Position numbers and translations under genes: made by a program. A stretch of DNA of 64,000 nt, taken from NCBI RefSeq assembly GCF_006170445.1, contig NZ_VCNA01000003.1, positions 536,175 to 600,174 on the forward strand, given 5' to 3'. This document shows positions 25,544 to 34,546 of the stretch, in pieces. Numbering within the stretch: the stretch's first letter is position 1; each line of letters opens with the position of its first letter. The notes beneath the pieces are model-generated. The model was not told the origin of the DNA and did no database searches. It worked only from the letters and a program-made list of their open reading frames with translations. The stretch is from Brevibacillus dissolubilis. GTDB taxonomy: Bacteria > Bacillota > Bacilli > Brevibacillales > Brevibacillaceae.

Positions 25544-26111
25544 TTATTTCTTTCCACCCTCCGGATACCACGGTCCTGGAAATAACCTAGGTTGAGAGTA
25601 GTCATGATTTAATACATATCCAAGCTTTCGGTCAGGCCTTTTTAATATCCTAATGATTTGTACCTGGGATGTCATATTCTAGCGAGCCGGCCCACACATT
25701 CGCATTACCTCCTGTTTTAGTTTTTAACTCCATTGCACCAAAAATCTTCTGCTTACCATTTGCATCTAGTCTTGGTGTCCCTCTTCCTAATAATATTTCT
25801 TCATATTGTTCACGTATTGCTTTAAGGATAGGATTTGGAGAGGATAGTTTCTTGTTGTCCACCTTAGCTGCACAATTATGAACCGAGATTCCAAGATTGG
25901 ACACAAAATATGAATGGAAATCTGCTACCTCAAAATGGTATGCCGTTGCATGTCTAGTCTCTTTTACAATCTTATCTATAGATCGTTTTGCTTCCATCAC
26001 TTGAAATAAGCCGGTCATTTACTCTTAGGTCTTTAACAAGTGTCCATCCTTTTCCATCCAACCAGAATGGATGCTCACCTGTGACCTCAATTAGTCGTAC
26101 TAACGGTTGCG
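25544..26111 (-). pseudogene. Rhs orphan tip 4: broken HINT plus toxin
   Basis: Three frames must be joined. The first reads 'VTGEHPFWLDGKGWTLVKDL' (HINT). The second, from about 26018, continues 'TAYHFEVADFHSYFVSNLGI' then the toxin 'NANVWAGSLEYDIPGTNH'. The third completes 'RILKRPDRKLGYVLNHDYSQ' and 'PGPWYPEGGKK' to a stop at 25544. The second break is a single extra T (CAT-T-AGG) around 25653. The toxin family is not named with confidence; the barstar-like immunity partner suggests an RNase. The rest of the Rhs gene upstream is gone. Confidence 0.75.
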
Positions 26112-26583
26112 TTGCCAGTTACCTTACAATATTAAACCGTTATTTGCCGAGACTCTTTCTTGCCCTTGTCAATAGACAGTTTGTTTCCATTATTTGAAAT
26201 GAACACGTCATAAAGTTTAAGTCTTAATTGGAGTTGCGTGTTGTAATTCAGTTAAATCCAAGCCTTCTATGCTTTCGTCCTCCAAATAGTCGGATTTGTC
26301 AAAAAGCTAAATGAGTTCTTGGCACTTGCCGTCTCAGAAATAGAAAGTGTTGTGTGCTGCATTCTATAGGAATACTGCTAAAGAATATGTTTACTCTCTT
26401 TAATACTCTAACGAAATAAACCCGAATGATGAACAGATCTAATTTATTCATCATTCGGGTTATGGGATAATAATTAACCAATTAGTTATTCAATTTGTAC
26501 TTTTAAATGGCTACCAATCAATGTGAAATTATAGTAATAATTGTTCCTACATCTTAAATATATAGGTTTATTTTTCAGTAGCA
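26112..26583. other. Intergenic, no gene seen; hairpin at 26421-26459
   Basis: AT-rich. The only structure is CCCGAATGATGAA/TTCATCATTCGGG with a 16-nt loop. On the minus strand it is followed by TTTATTTC and could be a weak terminator for the CPCC gene. Confidence 0.45.
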
Positions 26584-26850
26584 CTAAAGCAACCTGCGTT
26601 GTTTTTCTTCTTGGGTTGGAGGACGCACAAACTTAAGAAATTCCGAAGATATCGCACCTATTCTGATGTAATTTTCTCTAGCCTCATTTAAACTAATCCC
26701 ATTAGCGCCTCCAGTACGGTTCGGATCTTGAAATTGAAGATTATCGTCTTCCCAGTAACATACTGGACAAATATCAAAACTTCCAGGCGGTTTTTCATCC
26801 AATGTATTGTTGCCACAACATGGACAATTATATTTTTTCAATAAATTCAC
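26584..26850 (-). CDS. CPCC-family cysteine-rich immunity protein
   Basis: 88 residues from a GTG. 'YNCPCCGNNTLDEKPPGSFD' then 'ICPVCYWEDDNLQFQDPN' and 'GGANGISLNEARENY' match the Cys-rich CPCC family: two CxxC pairs forming a small zinc-ribbon-like fold. Members are repeatedly found directly after Rhs and other polymorphic toxins and are taken to be their immunity proteins. Here it begins 5 nt after the stop of orphan 3, whose last codons supply GGAGG as ribosome site, so the two are translationally linked. Confidence 0.85.
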   Translation of the reverse strand: MNLLKKYNCPCCGNNTLDEKPPGSFDICPVCYWEDDNLQFQDPNRTGGANGISLNEARENYIRIGAISSEFLKFVRPPTQEEKQRRLL

Positions 26851-26855
26851 CCATC

Positions 26856-29800
26856 CTACTTACCTCCATATTGTTTTACTTGATCACGCCAATAATTCAT
26901 TCCATCATCAGGGCGGAACAATGTTTCAATAGTACCGTCAGGCTTTGCAGTTGCAAATTCATTAGTAGCCTTATTGTATCTAAATACAAAGCCGTTCTTA
27001 TTTGTAAACCCAAGTATATTGCCACCAACATTACTATTCAACAAATTACTTGCTCGTTTTATATAGCCTTCCTTTGTTAGCGAATATCCGAGACTTGCCC
27101 ATTCTTGTTTTTGAACAACGTGCTTATTAAAGTGTTTAGTAAATAATTTATCAGATGCAAACTGGGTTGCTTTCCAGCAACTATTATGCGTCCAGATTCC
27201 CAAATTAGAAACAAAGTACGTGTGGAAATCTTTAACCATAAAATTATAAACAGTTTTATGTTCCTTCTTAACGTCTATTATCTTAATGGCTAAAACCTTG
27301 CCATCGGAGGTTGTCAGTACATCTCCTACTACTAGGTTTTTGGTTTCTACCCACCCTTTGCCGACAATCCAAAACGGATGCTCGTCAGTAGTCGTTATGA
27401 CTTCGTCGCCAACGAATATATTATACGTTTCCTCAACGTCACGTTGGAAGAGCCATTCGACTTCCTTATAGGCAATCTCACCTGTCTCATCATCTTTAGC
27501 GAGAACCTTATCACCGACCTCAATATCCTCGATCGGCTTCTCCCCTTTATCTGTTAACACAAGTGTTCCCGCTGTAAAGCAATTACATTTTTTCGCTACA
27601 GCTGCAGTCTTCGCTACCACTTTTTTTGTCGTCTTAGCCCCTGATTTTGCAACTTGCCCCAACTTTCCTGCTGGAGCGACGTTCACAGCGGCACTACCTG
27701 CTGCATGAACATCCTGTCGATTCCATTTGCCGTCGGTTAACGTCTTTACATTTTCTTTGCCAATATGTTCGATTCCCGCTTTTTTGACGGCTCCTGGAAG
27801 TTCTTTCCCTGCTTTTGAAACCGCTCCTGGTAGCTCCTTGGCTCCTTTGGACATCCCATTCCAAATGGCCGATACGGAAAACTCTAGATGTCCAGTTGGG
27901 TCGATATATTGGAGAGGATTGTTGAGGACATACGTGTATCGGTTCAGGCTCAGTGGATTGTCTACTTGCCCCTTGAGCGTATCCTCTGTAATAAACCGTC
28001 CTACGCTTGGATCATAGAACCTTGCTCGCAGATAGTAGAACCCTGTCTCACTGTCATACGGCTCTCCCGAATAGCGGAACGGGTTATTCATCTGTTCGTC
28101 CGCCTGTACGTCCGGACTAGGGTTGCCCCATGCGTCATATTCGTATTGATTAAGGACTTCACCTGTCTTTTTGTCGATGACTTTTACAACGTCCCCGTGG
28201 CTGTTGTAGAGGTAATAGACGGATTGGTTAGTCTGGGCGTCATGGCGCAGGATGAGGTCGTTCCCCCAGATGTTGCGGGCGGTTACGTTACCTTTTTCGT
28301 CTAACTCCTCTAGGATCAGACCATCCATATAGATGTATTGCGTGGTTTTCCCGTCAACGGTCTTGGAGGCGCGAAGGTTACCAGGGTAGTAGGTGTAGGT
28401 GGCTTCGGTTTCTCCCACCTGGGCCTTCGTCAGGCGGTTGAGGGCGTCGTATTCGTAGCTTCTGATCTCTGTTGGAAGATTAAATGGACCAAAGGTGTGC
28501 TGCTGACGGTTGCCTAGGCCGTCGTATTTGTAGGTTTTCGGTCTGTTTTTGGGGATAGGAACAGATACAGTGGTGGCTGGTAAGACTCCAGACTGTATGC
28601 TATCTGGGACAGTGACCTGTTGAGGGATAGAGGTCTGTTCTGAGCCTGAGTTGATCCCCTCAGACGTAGCAGCAGAGTCTGCCGCAGTTGTAGCGACTAT
28701 TGGATCGCCTGTTTTACTGGTTACGTACTCTGCGGCAAATGCTGGTTCATCTTTTGACATGGATGCTGGTGTTGGCGCTGTTACTTGTGAAAGGATAGTT
28801 GTCTGATCGGTTGTTGCAATTCCCTGGGATGTTATAGATGGCTGTCCAGTCGTTGGTAGAGACAAATAAAGTGGTGAAGGTGCATTCGCTGATGGTATTG
28901 CTGTTGCTCCCACTCCCACACTGTCCCACGGGTTCTTTTCGTAAACCAATCGGTCAATCTTGTCATATTCGTAGTTCCACGTCTTGTTGTTATGACTGTG
29001 CAGTACCCGGGAGATATTGCCAAAAGCATCGTAGGTATTGCTTTCTGCCCAGCCGTCTGAATGGGTCGTAGTCTGGATCTGTCCCAAAGAGTTGGCTCGT
29101 TGGGTCATGCTGGGTCCGTCTGGATAACTGACTGTCGTGGAGTCGCCGGATGAACCGGTAGTGTAGCTATACTTGACTTCTCCACCCAGCAGATCGAATC
29201 CTGTGGTGGAAAGTGATTGGAGACGCTCCAACTGGTCATACGAGTACTTGATCGTGGTAATCTCTTCGGTCGGAGATGCTGTCATCCCCGGATACGTGAA
29301 GGAATCGATCGCATCGTCCAAGTTGTCGATTTCCGTGTACTTCTTTTCATCGGAGGTGACAGGAACAGCTTCATAAGACAACTTATACTCCCGTGCCGGC
29401 ATGTTTTTCCCAGACACGGTGTAGGACGTCATGCGGTTGAACGCGTCATAACCGTAACCCAAGGTATACTGGCCATTCGTCTGGCTCGTGAGCTGGCGGG
29501 TTTTCTCGTCGTAGTTAGATTCTTCCGTATAGACGGTAGCTCCTGCCTTGTTGGAGACGGTCAGCTTCTCCAGCTCATAGTATGGGCTGTACTGGTAGCT
29601 GTGCTGGTTGCCTGTTTTATCTGTAAAGGTCGCGACATCACCGTTTGATGTGTAGCTGTAGCGCTCGACCTTGTTATCTAGCAGATAATCCTCTTGCAGC
29701 TTCCAAGAAAGCGCATTGTAGTGGTAGCGTGTGGTCGGTTGCCCGTTCTGGATCACTTCGACAAGGTTGCCTAGAGCGTCGTAGGTGTAGTTGTATTCGT

Positions 29801-30089
29801 TTTTCTCCGGGTCTTGGAGATAAATAAGATCTCCCCGGTTGTCGTACGCGAAGTTGGTGACGCGCTGCTTGTTCTGGTCGTCGCTTTTTTCCCATTTCTG
29901 CGTGATGTTGCCGAAGCCGTCGTAGGTGAAACGGGTGGTGAATACGAGTTTGTTCCCCCATTCTTTTAAAACCTTTTTGTTTACGGTGTTACTGTATGTC
30001 GAACTGAGACTATGCAACCATAATGTACGTTTTAGTATTGAAATTAATAATTTCTGATACCAGATAAACGATTGAGCTTGAACAATCAC
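26856..30089 (-). CDS. Rhs orphan 3: YD repeats, Rhs core, HINT and BECR-type nuclease tip
   Basis: 1077-residue open frame. From residue ~50 ('TRFTYDGFGNITQKW') it follows the main Rhs protein through YD repeats, a Ser/Thr/Pro-rich spacer (~390-500) and the core 'YYLRARFYDPSVGRFITEDT' (~690). Then come a linker, a HINT domain ('CNCFTAGTLVL'...'FVSNLGIWTHN') and a ~105-residue tip 'KLFTKHFNKHVVQKQEWASL'...'NEFATAKPDGTIETLFRPDD'. The tip pattern (helix with H-F-x-K-H, then 'RYN..TNEFA...DG.I.T.F.P..G..YW') resembles colicin-D/CdiA BECR-fold tRNases; this is an inference. The first ~48 residues are unrelated to Rhs, there is no signal peptide, and homology breaks at 29940, so the gene is 5'-truncated and probably silent. 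Confidence 0.8.
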   Translation of the reverse strand: MIVQAQSFIWYQKLLISILKRTLWLHSLSSTYSNTVNKKVLKEWGNKLVFTTRFTYDGFGNITQKWEKSDDQNKQRVTNFAYDNRGDLIYLQDPEKNEYNYTYDALGNLVEVIQNGQPTTRYHYNALSWKLQEDYLLDNKVERYSYTSNGDVATFTDKTGNQHSYQYSPYYELEKLTVSNKAGATVYTEESNYDEKTRQLTSQTNGQYTLGYGYDAFNRMTSYTVSGKNMPAREYKLSYEAVPVTSDEKKYTEIDNLDDAIDSFTYPGMTASPTEEITTIKYSYDQLERLQSLSTTGFDLLGGEVKYSYTTGSSGDSTTVSYPDGPSMTQRANSLGQIQTTTHSDGWAESNTYDAFGNISRVLHSHNNKTWNYEYDKIDRLVYEKNPWDSVGVGATAIPSANAPSPLYLSLPTTGQPSITSQGIATTDQTTILSQVTAPTPASMSKDEPAFAAEYVTSKTGDPIVATTAADSAATSEGINSGSEQTSIPQQVTVPDSIQSGVLPATTVSVPIPKNRPKTYKYDGLGNRQQHTFGPFNLPTEIRSYEYDALNRLTKAQVGETEATYTYYPGNLRASKTVDGKTTQYIYMDGLILEELDEKGNVTARNIWGNDLILRHDAQTNQSVYYLYNSHGDVVKVIDKKTGEVLNQYEYDAWGNPSPDVQADEQMNNPFRYSGEPYDSETGFYYLRARFYDPSVGRFITEDTLKGQVDNPLSLNRYTYVLNNPLQYIDPTGHLEFSVSAIWNGMSKGAKELPGAVSKAGKELPGAVKKAGIEHIGKENVKTLTDGKWNRQDVHAAGSAAVNVAPAGKLGQVAKSGAKTTKKVVAKTAAVAKKCNCFTAGTLVLTDKGEKPIEDIEVGDKVLAKDDETGEIAYKEVEWLFQRDVEETYNIFVGDEVITTTDEHPFWIVGKGWVETKNLVVGDVLTTSDGKVLAIKIIDVKKEHKTVYNFMVKDFHTYFVSNLGIWTHNSCWKATQFASDKLFTKHFNKHVVQKQEWASLGYSLTKEGYIKRASNLLNSNVGGNILGFTNKNGFVFRYNKATNEFATAKPDGTIETLFRPDDGMNYWRDQVKQYGGK
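29986..30003 (+). repeat. 18-nt sequence shared with 21580-21597
   Basis: Identical GTGTTACTGTATGTCGAA, 46 nt beyond the 5' break of orphan 3. Possible scar of the event that truncated it. Confidence 0.45.
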
Positions 30090-30100
30090 ATAAATTCAAA

Positions 30101-30134
30101 ACAAAAAGATCAGCCAGTTATTTTCTGGCTGATC
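30101..30134 (-). terminator. Terminator after the CdiI-like gene
   Basis: GATCAGCCAG/CTGGCTGATC perfect 10-bp stem, followed on the minus strand by TTTTTGTTTTG. Confidence 0.85.
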
Positions 30135-30177
30135 ACCACATTATACGGATTACTCTATGGACCGATAGGAGTATTTT

Positions 30178-30606
30178 TTATAAGGTACTCAGCTTTCTAA
30201 GTAAAATCTCTAGTGTTTCAAAATACTCTTCCTCTGCTCCATCATATAACCACTCAAAATCATCAGGAAAGTCTATTTCTGAACTCTTTATTGCGTCAAT
30301 TAATTCGGCTACTTTGTTTTTTATGTCACTATGATTTAGCCAGAAGCTATCATCAATCTCATTTAGGGAATTTATTAATTCCCCATCATATTTTTCACCA
30401 GAAACAGGATTTTCCCACAAGCGAGAGACAGCTTCATCGATAACATAGTTTAAATGCAATTCTTGTCTAATTAATTTTGCAACATCACCATCCGCTAATT
30501 CAGGCAAGCTTTTAGACAGAATTTTATTATACCAGATCGATAGTGAAGAATTCATGTATACCACTGTGTTTTCTGCATAACCCTCTTCTGATCTTATCTC
30601 TCCCAT
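30178..30606 (-). CDS. CdiI-type immunity protein for orphan 2
   Basis: 142 residues. 'LPELADGDVAKLIRQEL', 'VSRLWENPVSGEKYDGELIN' and 'LELLRKLS'-like C-terminus match contact-dependent-inhibition immunity proteins (CdiI_3-like: 'L..GD..RLIRQ', 'NPL....YDGELL'). It is acidic and helical, and probably binds and blocks the Ntox28-type tip encoded just upstream. The ATG at 30606 has GAGAG upstream; an in-frame GTG at 30636 overlaps the toxin stop (GTGA) and is an alternative start. Confidence 0.75.
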   Translation of the reverse strand: MGEIRSEEGYAENTVVYMNSSLSIWYNKILSKSLPELADGDVAKLIRQELHLNYVIDEAVSRLWENPVSGEKYDGELINSLNEIDDSFWLNHSDIKNKVAELIDAIKSSEIDFPDDFEWLYDGAEEEYFETLEILLRKLSTL

Positions 30607-30632
30607 TGTTTTGTCTCTCTTCAATGAACTTT

Positions 30633-31502
30633 TCACCTACTAGTCTTTATTTTTTTATTTGTGCCATTTAATAATTTATCTACTCTGTCTAAATAACGAT
30701 TGGTCTTATCAAGGGCATCTTGGAGTTTTTTTCTAATTGTATTATCAAGATTAGGATTTTTTAAACTTCCTTCAAGACTCTTTCTAACTTTTTCTAGTCC
30801 TGTAGCAGCATCTTTAACTTCTTTTAAATGATCAAAGAATCCACCTTTACCATTTGGAACTGGATCTCCCCTCATATCTCTTTCTGCCCCTGAAAAATCT
30901 TGTTCAGTTAAATGGTCATTGATAATATTGTCAAGATCCTTTAATACTCTTTCCTGAGATCTTGTAAGTTCTGTGACCTTTTTCTGTTCCTTCAGTTTTC
31001 GTTCCAGCTCAGCTTTTTCAGCTGGGGTTAAATCACCACCAGCGGGTGTCGGATTAGCTGCCCAAAAAACTCCAGCAACAGCAGCTGGTATGACAGCTAT
31101 TGCTTCGACTCCTGTTGCTACCCATCCACCTACTGCAACAGCTATTCCATCATTACCGCTCGGGTCAACAAATTTCAATGGATTATTATACGTATAGGTA
31201 TATCTGTTTAAGGAGAGAGGATTATCAATCTGACCTGTAAATGTATCTTCTGTAATAAACCGTCCTACACTTGGGTCATAGAACCTGGCTCGCAGATAGT
31301 AGAATCCCGTTTCATCATCGTAAGATTCCCCGGCGTACCTGAATGGGTTGTTCATTTGTTCCTTCACTTGTAGATCTGGACTCGAATTGCCCCATGCATC
31401 GTACTCGTATTGGTTGAGGACTTCGCGAGTCTCTTTGTCGATGACTTTTACGACATCTCCGTTTGGCGTGTAGCTATAGCGCACGGACAGAAAAAAAACC
31501 AA
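30633..31502 (-). CDS. Rhs orphan 2: Rhs core with Ntox28-type toxin tip
   Basis: 289 codons. The first ~8 residues are read through the terminator of the preceding unit and are not Rhs. 'VRYSYTPNGDVVKVIDKETR' then joins two different YD repeats. 'YYLRARFYDPSVGRFITEDT' is the core, ending at 'NPLKFVDPSGND'. A hydrophobic 'AVGGWVATGVEAIAVIPAAVAGVFWAA' linker follows (shown in part), then the tip (~165-289): 'LTRSQERVLKDLDNIINDHL', 'ERDMRGDPVPNGKGGFFDHL', 'KLQDALDKTNRYLDRVDKLL'. This is the Ntox28 pattern; characterised Ntox28 CDI toxins are tRNases. No HINT domain, no ribosome site, no signal peptide: a displaced cassette. Confidence 0.78.
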   Translation of the reverse strand: MVFFLSVRYSYTPNGDVVKVIDKETREVLNQYEYDAWGNSSPDLQVKEQMNNPFRYAGESYDDETGFYYLRARFYDPSVGRFITEDTFTGQIDNPLSLNRYTYTYNNPLKFVDPSGNDGIAVAVGGWVATGVEAIAVIPAAVAGVFWAANPTPAGGDLTPAEKAELERKLKEQKKVTELTRSQERVLKDLDNIINDHLTEQDFSGAERDMRGDPVPNGKGGFFDHLKEVKDAATGLEKVRKSLEGSLKNPNLDNTIRKKLQDALDKTNRYLDRVDKLLNGTNKKIKTSR

Positions 31503-31525
31503 GAGAATTTTATCTATTCCCTTGG
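31491..31525 (-). terminator. Terminator after the TriTu-like gene
   Basis: CCCAAGGG...CTCTTGG hairpin on the minus strand ending in T8. It abuts the 5' break of Rhs orphan 2, so transcription stops before that orphan. Confidence 0.8.
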
Positions 31526-31544
31526 GCTACCGTAAAACCACAGT

Positions 31545-31859
31545 TTATTCTTCTAATAATACCTTGAAATAAGTATCAAGAACTAAATCAAAATCAGCTT
31601 TATCATCTAACTTTTCAATATACTTATTTACCAAACACTCCCCTGTCTCATAACTTGCAATAGTATATTCCATTTGCTTTGACTCCCAGACAATAATTCT
31701 CCCCAATAATGTGGTTGTCTCATGGTCAACTACAATCGACTTGTCTATACTATCATCGTCAGGTATATCATTCCGTTTTATAACCTCTGTGATTATTCCT
31801 AGTTCTTTTAATTGTTCTGACTTTATTAATGCCCACTTAAGAAATTGTTGTTGAATCAT
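31545..31859 (-). CDS. TriTu-like immunity protein for orphan 1
   Basis: 104 residues: 'FLKWALIKSEQLKELGIITE', 'DHETTTLLGRIIVWESKQME', 'DFDLVLDTYFKVLLEE'. The layout (N-terminal helix, 'D.ET...GRI..WESG' strand, C-terminal helix) resembles the TriTu immunity family that accompanies TreTu toxins. Start overlaps the toxin stop (ATGA) and AGGAGG is five nt upstream, giving tight coupling. Followed by its own terminator. Confidence 0.68.
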   Translation of the reverse strand: MIQQQFLKWALIKSEQLKELGIITEVIKRNDIPDDDSIDKSIVVDHETTTLLGRIIVWESKQMEYTIASYETGECLVNKYIEKLDDKADFDLVLDTYFKVLLEE

Positions 31860-33652
31860 TCTTTCCTCCTAATTAATTGAATATTTTCAGCATAAGGCAT
31901 ATCTGGAATTGGTAAACCCTTCTTCGCCCAGACTTTAGCTTCCCATGAATCTTTACCAATCATGTAGGCCCATTCGTCCGAAGATCGAACAAGTGCATCT
32001 CTGGGAACGTCAAATTCAACATATACGGTTCCTACCTTTGCTTGTTTATAATAGGATTCTTCATCTGCAGGATACGCAACATAGGTATGACCACCAGCAC
32101 CTTCTTGCACCTTACCTGTTTTTAACATCTTATTATATTCATCTGTTCCCATCCACCTACCAACTCGAACCATTTCCGGCTTAAAATCTTTACCCTTTAT
32201 CTTCGGTTTCTTACCACCTCCTCCTCTACCTCCTCCACCGCTAGGAGGATCTTCAACTAGTGCCATAAATGCAACATGTCTTTGTAAAGCTGTAGGTTTG
32301 TTAGGTACTTCTATTAATCCTTTTTTATATAAGTCAACCAGTTCATTTAGATCTCTTTTGTAAGCTTCGGGATTTCTTTCGTAATAACCCCAATTTACAA
32401 ATCCATCCGCGTTAATAAAAGCATTTCCTGATGGATCTATATACCTCAAAGGATTATTAGCGGTGTATACATACCTACTCAATGCTAGAGGATTTTCCAC
32501 CTGTCCCTTATACGTATCCTCCGTAATAAACCGTCCTACGCTTGGGTCATAGAATCTCGCGCGCAGATAATAGAACCCGGTCTCATCATCGTAAGATTCC
32601 CCAGCATACCTGAACGGGTTGTTCATTCGATCTTTTACTTGTACCTCTGAACTTGAATTCCCCCACGCATCATACTCATATTGATTGAGGACTTCGCGGG
32701 TATCTTTGTCGATGACTTTGACGACATCTCCGTGGCTATTGTAGAGGTAATAACCAGATTGGTCTGTTGAAACGTCATGGCGAAGAATGAGATTCTCACC
32801 CCAGATATTACGGGCAGTGACATCTCCTTTTTCGTTCAGTTCCTCGATAATCTTTCCATTGAGATAGATGTACTGCGTCGTTTGGCCGTCGACAGTCTTG
32901 GAGGCGCGGAGGTTGCCGGGGTAGTAAGTGTAGGCCGCTTCCCTTTCCCCTATTTTGGCTTTGGTCAAACGATTTAGGGCATCGTACTCGTAGCTTGTGG
33001 TTTCCGTCGGCAGGTTGAATAGGCCAAACATATGCTGTTGGCGGTTACCCAGTTTATCGTATTTGTAGGTTTTGGGTCTGTTTTTGGAGACTGGTACCGA
33101 TACGGTTGTGGTTACAGCTTGAGTTGGCTGGATTTCTGTTGAGCTGCTTTTCGTGGGCAAATCTGGTTGGGCAGCTGAATCAGTATCATCTGGAGTTGTA
33201 GTGTCCGCATCAGATGGATTGCTAGCCGGAACAGCTTCCTCTTGTTGCAGTGTTCCCTGTTCAGGAGTGGTTGCTTGGAGGTTAGCAGCTTTTTCTAGTG
33301 GGTTCTCTAATGAGTTTAATAGAGATGGCTGGATCGTGCTGTTTGTTCTAGCAATTGCACCAACGGATACAGATGATGGAACAAAAGTAGAAGTGGGTAT
33401 TGCTGTTGTCGCAGGTGTTGCAGAATTATTTGCTAATCCACTGGTCGTTCCTGATGTAATAACACTGTCCCACGGATTCTTTTCGTAAACCAATCGATCA
33501 ATCTTGTCATATTCGTAGTTCCACGTCTTGTTGTTATGACTGTGCAGTACCCGGGATATGTTGCCAAAAGCATCGTAGGTGTTGCTTTCTGACCAGCCAT
33601 CTGAATGGGTCGTAGTCTGGACCTGTCCCAAAGAGTTGGCTCGCTGGGTCAT
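31856..33652 (-). CDS. Rhs orphan 1: Rhs core with TreTu-like toxin tip
   Basis: 598 codons from an internal ATG. It contains the last YD repeats, a Ser/Thr/Pro spacer that differs from those of the main protein and orphan 3, the core 'YYLRARFYDPSVGRFITEDT', 'NPLRYIDPSGNAFINADGFV', a Gly-rich hinge and the tip: 'EMVRVGRWMGTDEYNKMLKT', 'GGHTYVAYPADEESYYKQAK', 'GTVYVEFDVPRDALV', 'DMPYAENIQLI'. The 'R.M...EY..M..TG.V', 'VYVEFDVP' and terminal 'P.A.NI..I' pattern is that of TreTu toxins, an ADP-ribosyltransferase-like group by my recollection. The 5' part is broken (see 33653-34131), and no ribosome site precedes the ATG. Confidence 0.75.
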   Translation of the reverse strand: MTQRANSLGQVQTTTHSDGWSESNTYDAFGNISRVLHSHNNKTWNYEYDKIDRLVYEKNPWDSVITSGTTSGLANNSATPATTAIPTSTFVPSSVSVGAIARTNSTIQPSLLNSLENPLEKAANLQATTPEQGTLQQEEAVPASNPSDADTTTPDDTDSAAQPDLPTKSSSTEIQPTQAVTTTVSVPVSKNRPKTYKYDKLGNRQQHMFGLFNLPTETTSYEYDALNRLTKAKIGEREAAYTYYPGNLRASKTVDGQTTQYIYLNGKIIEELNEKGDVTARNIWGENLILRHDVSTDQSGYYLYNSHGDVVKVIDKDTREVLNQYEYDAWGNSSSEVQVKDRMNNPFRYAGESYDDETGFYYLRARFYDPSVGRFITEDTYKGQVENPLALSRYVYTANNPLRYIDPSGNAFINADGFVNWGYYERNPEAYKRDLNELVDLYKKGLIEVPNKPTALQRHVAFMALVEDPPSGGGGRGGGGKKPKIKGKDFKPEMVRVGRWMGTDEYNKMLKTGKVQEGAGGHTYVAYPADEESYYKQAKVGTVYVEFDVPRDALVRSSDEWAYMIGKDSWEAKVWAKKGLPIPDMPYAENIQLIRRKE

Positions 33653-34131
33653 GCTGGATCCGTCTGGATAGCTGACGGTCGTGGAGTCGCCGGAGGTGTT
33701 GGTAGTGTAGCTGTACTTGACTTCTCCACCCAGCAGATCGAATCCTGTGGTGGAAAGTGATTGGAGACGCTCCAGCTGGTCATACGAGTACTTGATCGTG
33801 GTGGTTTCTCTTTGAAGATGTAGATGCAGTCATTCCCGGATAGGTAAAGGAATCGATTGCATCATCCAGGTTGTCGATTTCCGTGTACTTCTTTTCATCG
33901 GAGGTGACCGGTACGGCCTCATAAGACAGCTTATACTCCCGTGCTGGCATGGTTTTCCCAGACACGGTGTAGGACGTCATGCGGTTGAACGCATCATAAC
34001 CGTAGCCCAAGGTATACTGTCCGTTGGTCTGGCTCGTCCACCCAGTAGCCTGGTTTGTCAAAAGGTTGGACGCGCTCGAAGCTCTCCCCGTCTTCGAAGT
34101 GGAAACAATGATGCGGGAAGCTGTCTTTGAT
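33653..34131 (-). pseudogene. Broken 5' part of Rhs orphan 1
   Basis: Two pieces of the main Rhs gene are fused. 34131-34040 matches the N-terminal region near 40078-39980 (encoding ESFERVQPF...PGYWVDE), which jumps directly into the YD-repeat 'QTNGQYTLGYGYDAFNRMTS' that lies 3 kb further on in the intact gene. A frameshift near 33810 separates this from the 598-codon frame. Confidence 0.8.
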
Positions 34132-34410
34132 TAATCGGAATCACATCCCATATGATATAAAATCAGGAATTTGATTAATTGTACAAAATTAATATTCATT
34201 TAAATTATTGATTAAATTAAAAGAATGAAAAATTCAATTTTAGGATCAAAGTTTAGGTTATGGATAAGCTAGGATTCATGGGGAAACATACCAATACTTC
34301 AAATTCTCATATAACTTCCGTCGTGTATCGAGTCAATCTTTCCACAAATAAAACAGAAAGTTAATTGCTGAATTAATGAGGGGATCAGTAACATAAAAGA
34401 ACGTTTTCAG

Positions 34411-34457
34411 AAAAAATTAGGCGACACACCCCGATGAAGAATCGATAAGTGGTCGCC
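34411..34457 (-). terminator. Terminator after the immunity gene of the main Rhs protein
   Basis: GGCGACCAC...GTGTGTCGCC hairpin on the minus strand, then TAATTTTTT, 90 nt after the stop. Confidence 0.65.
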
Positions 34458-34546
34458 GCTTAATGAACGCTTTTTTTACAATCTACATGACGGGGGTATA
34501 ACCTTATCGTCCTCTCAGAATAATAACTGTAATAAAATAATCCATT

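Noticed and set aside
34132..34546. Riboswitch in the gap between immunity gene and orphan 1
   Set aside because: The structured part is explained by a terminator for the immunity gene; no known aptamer consensus and no gene is positioned to be controlled.
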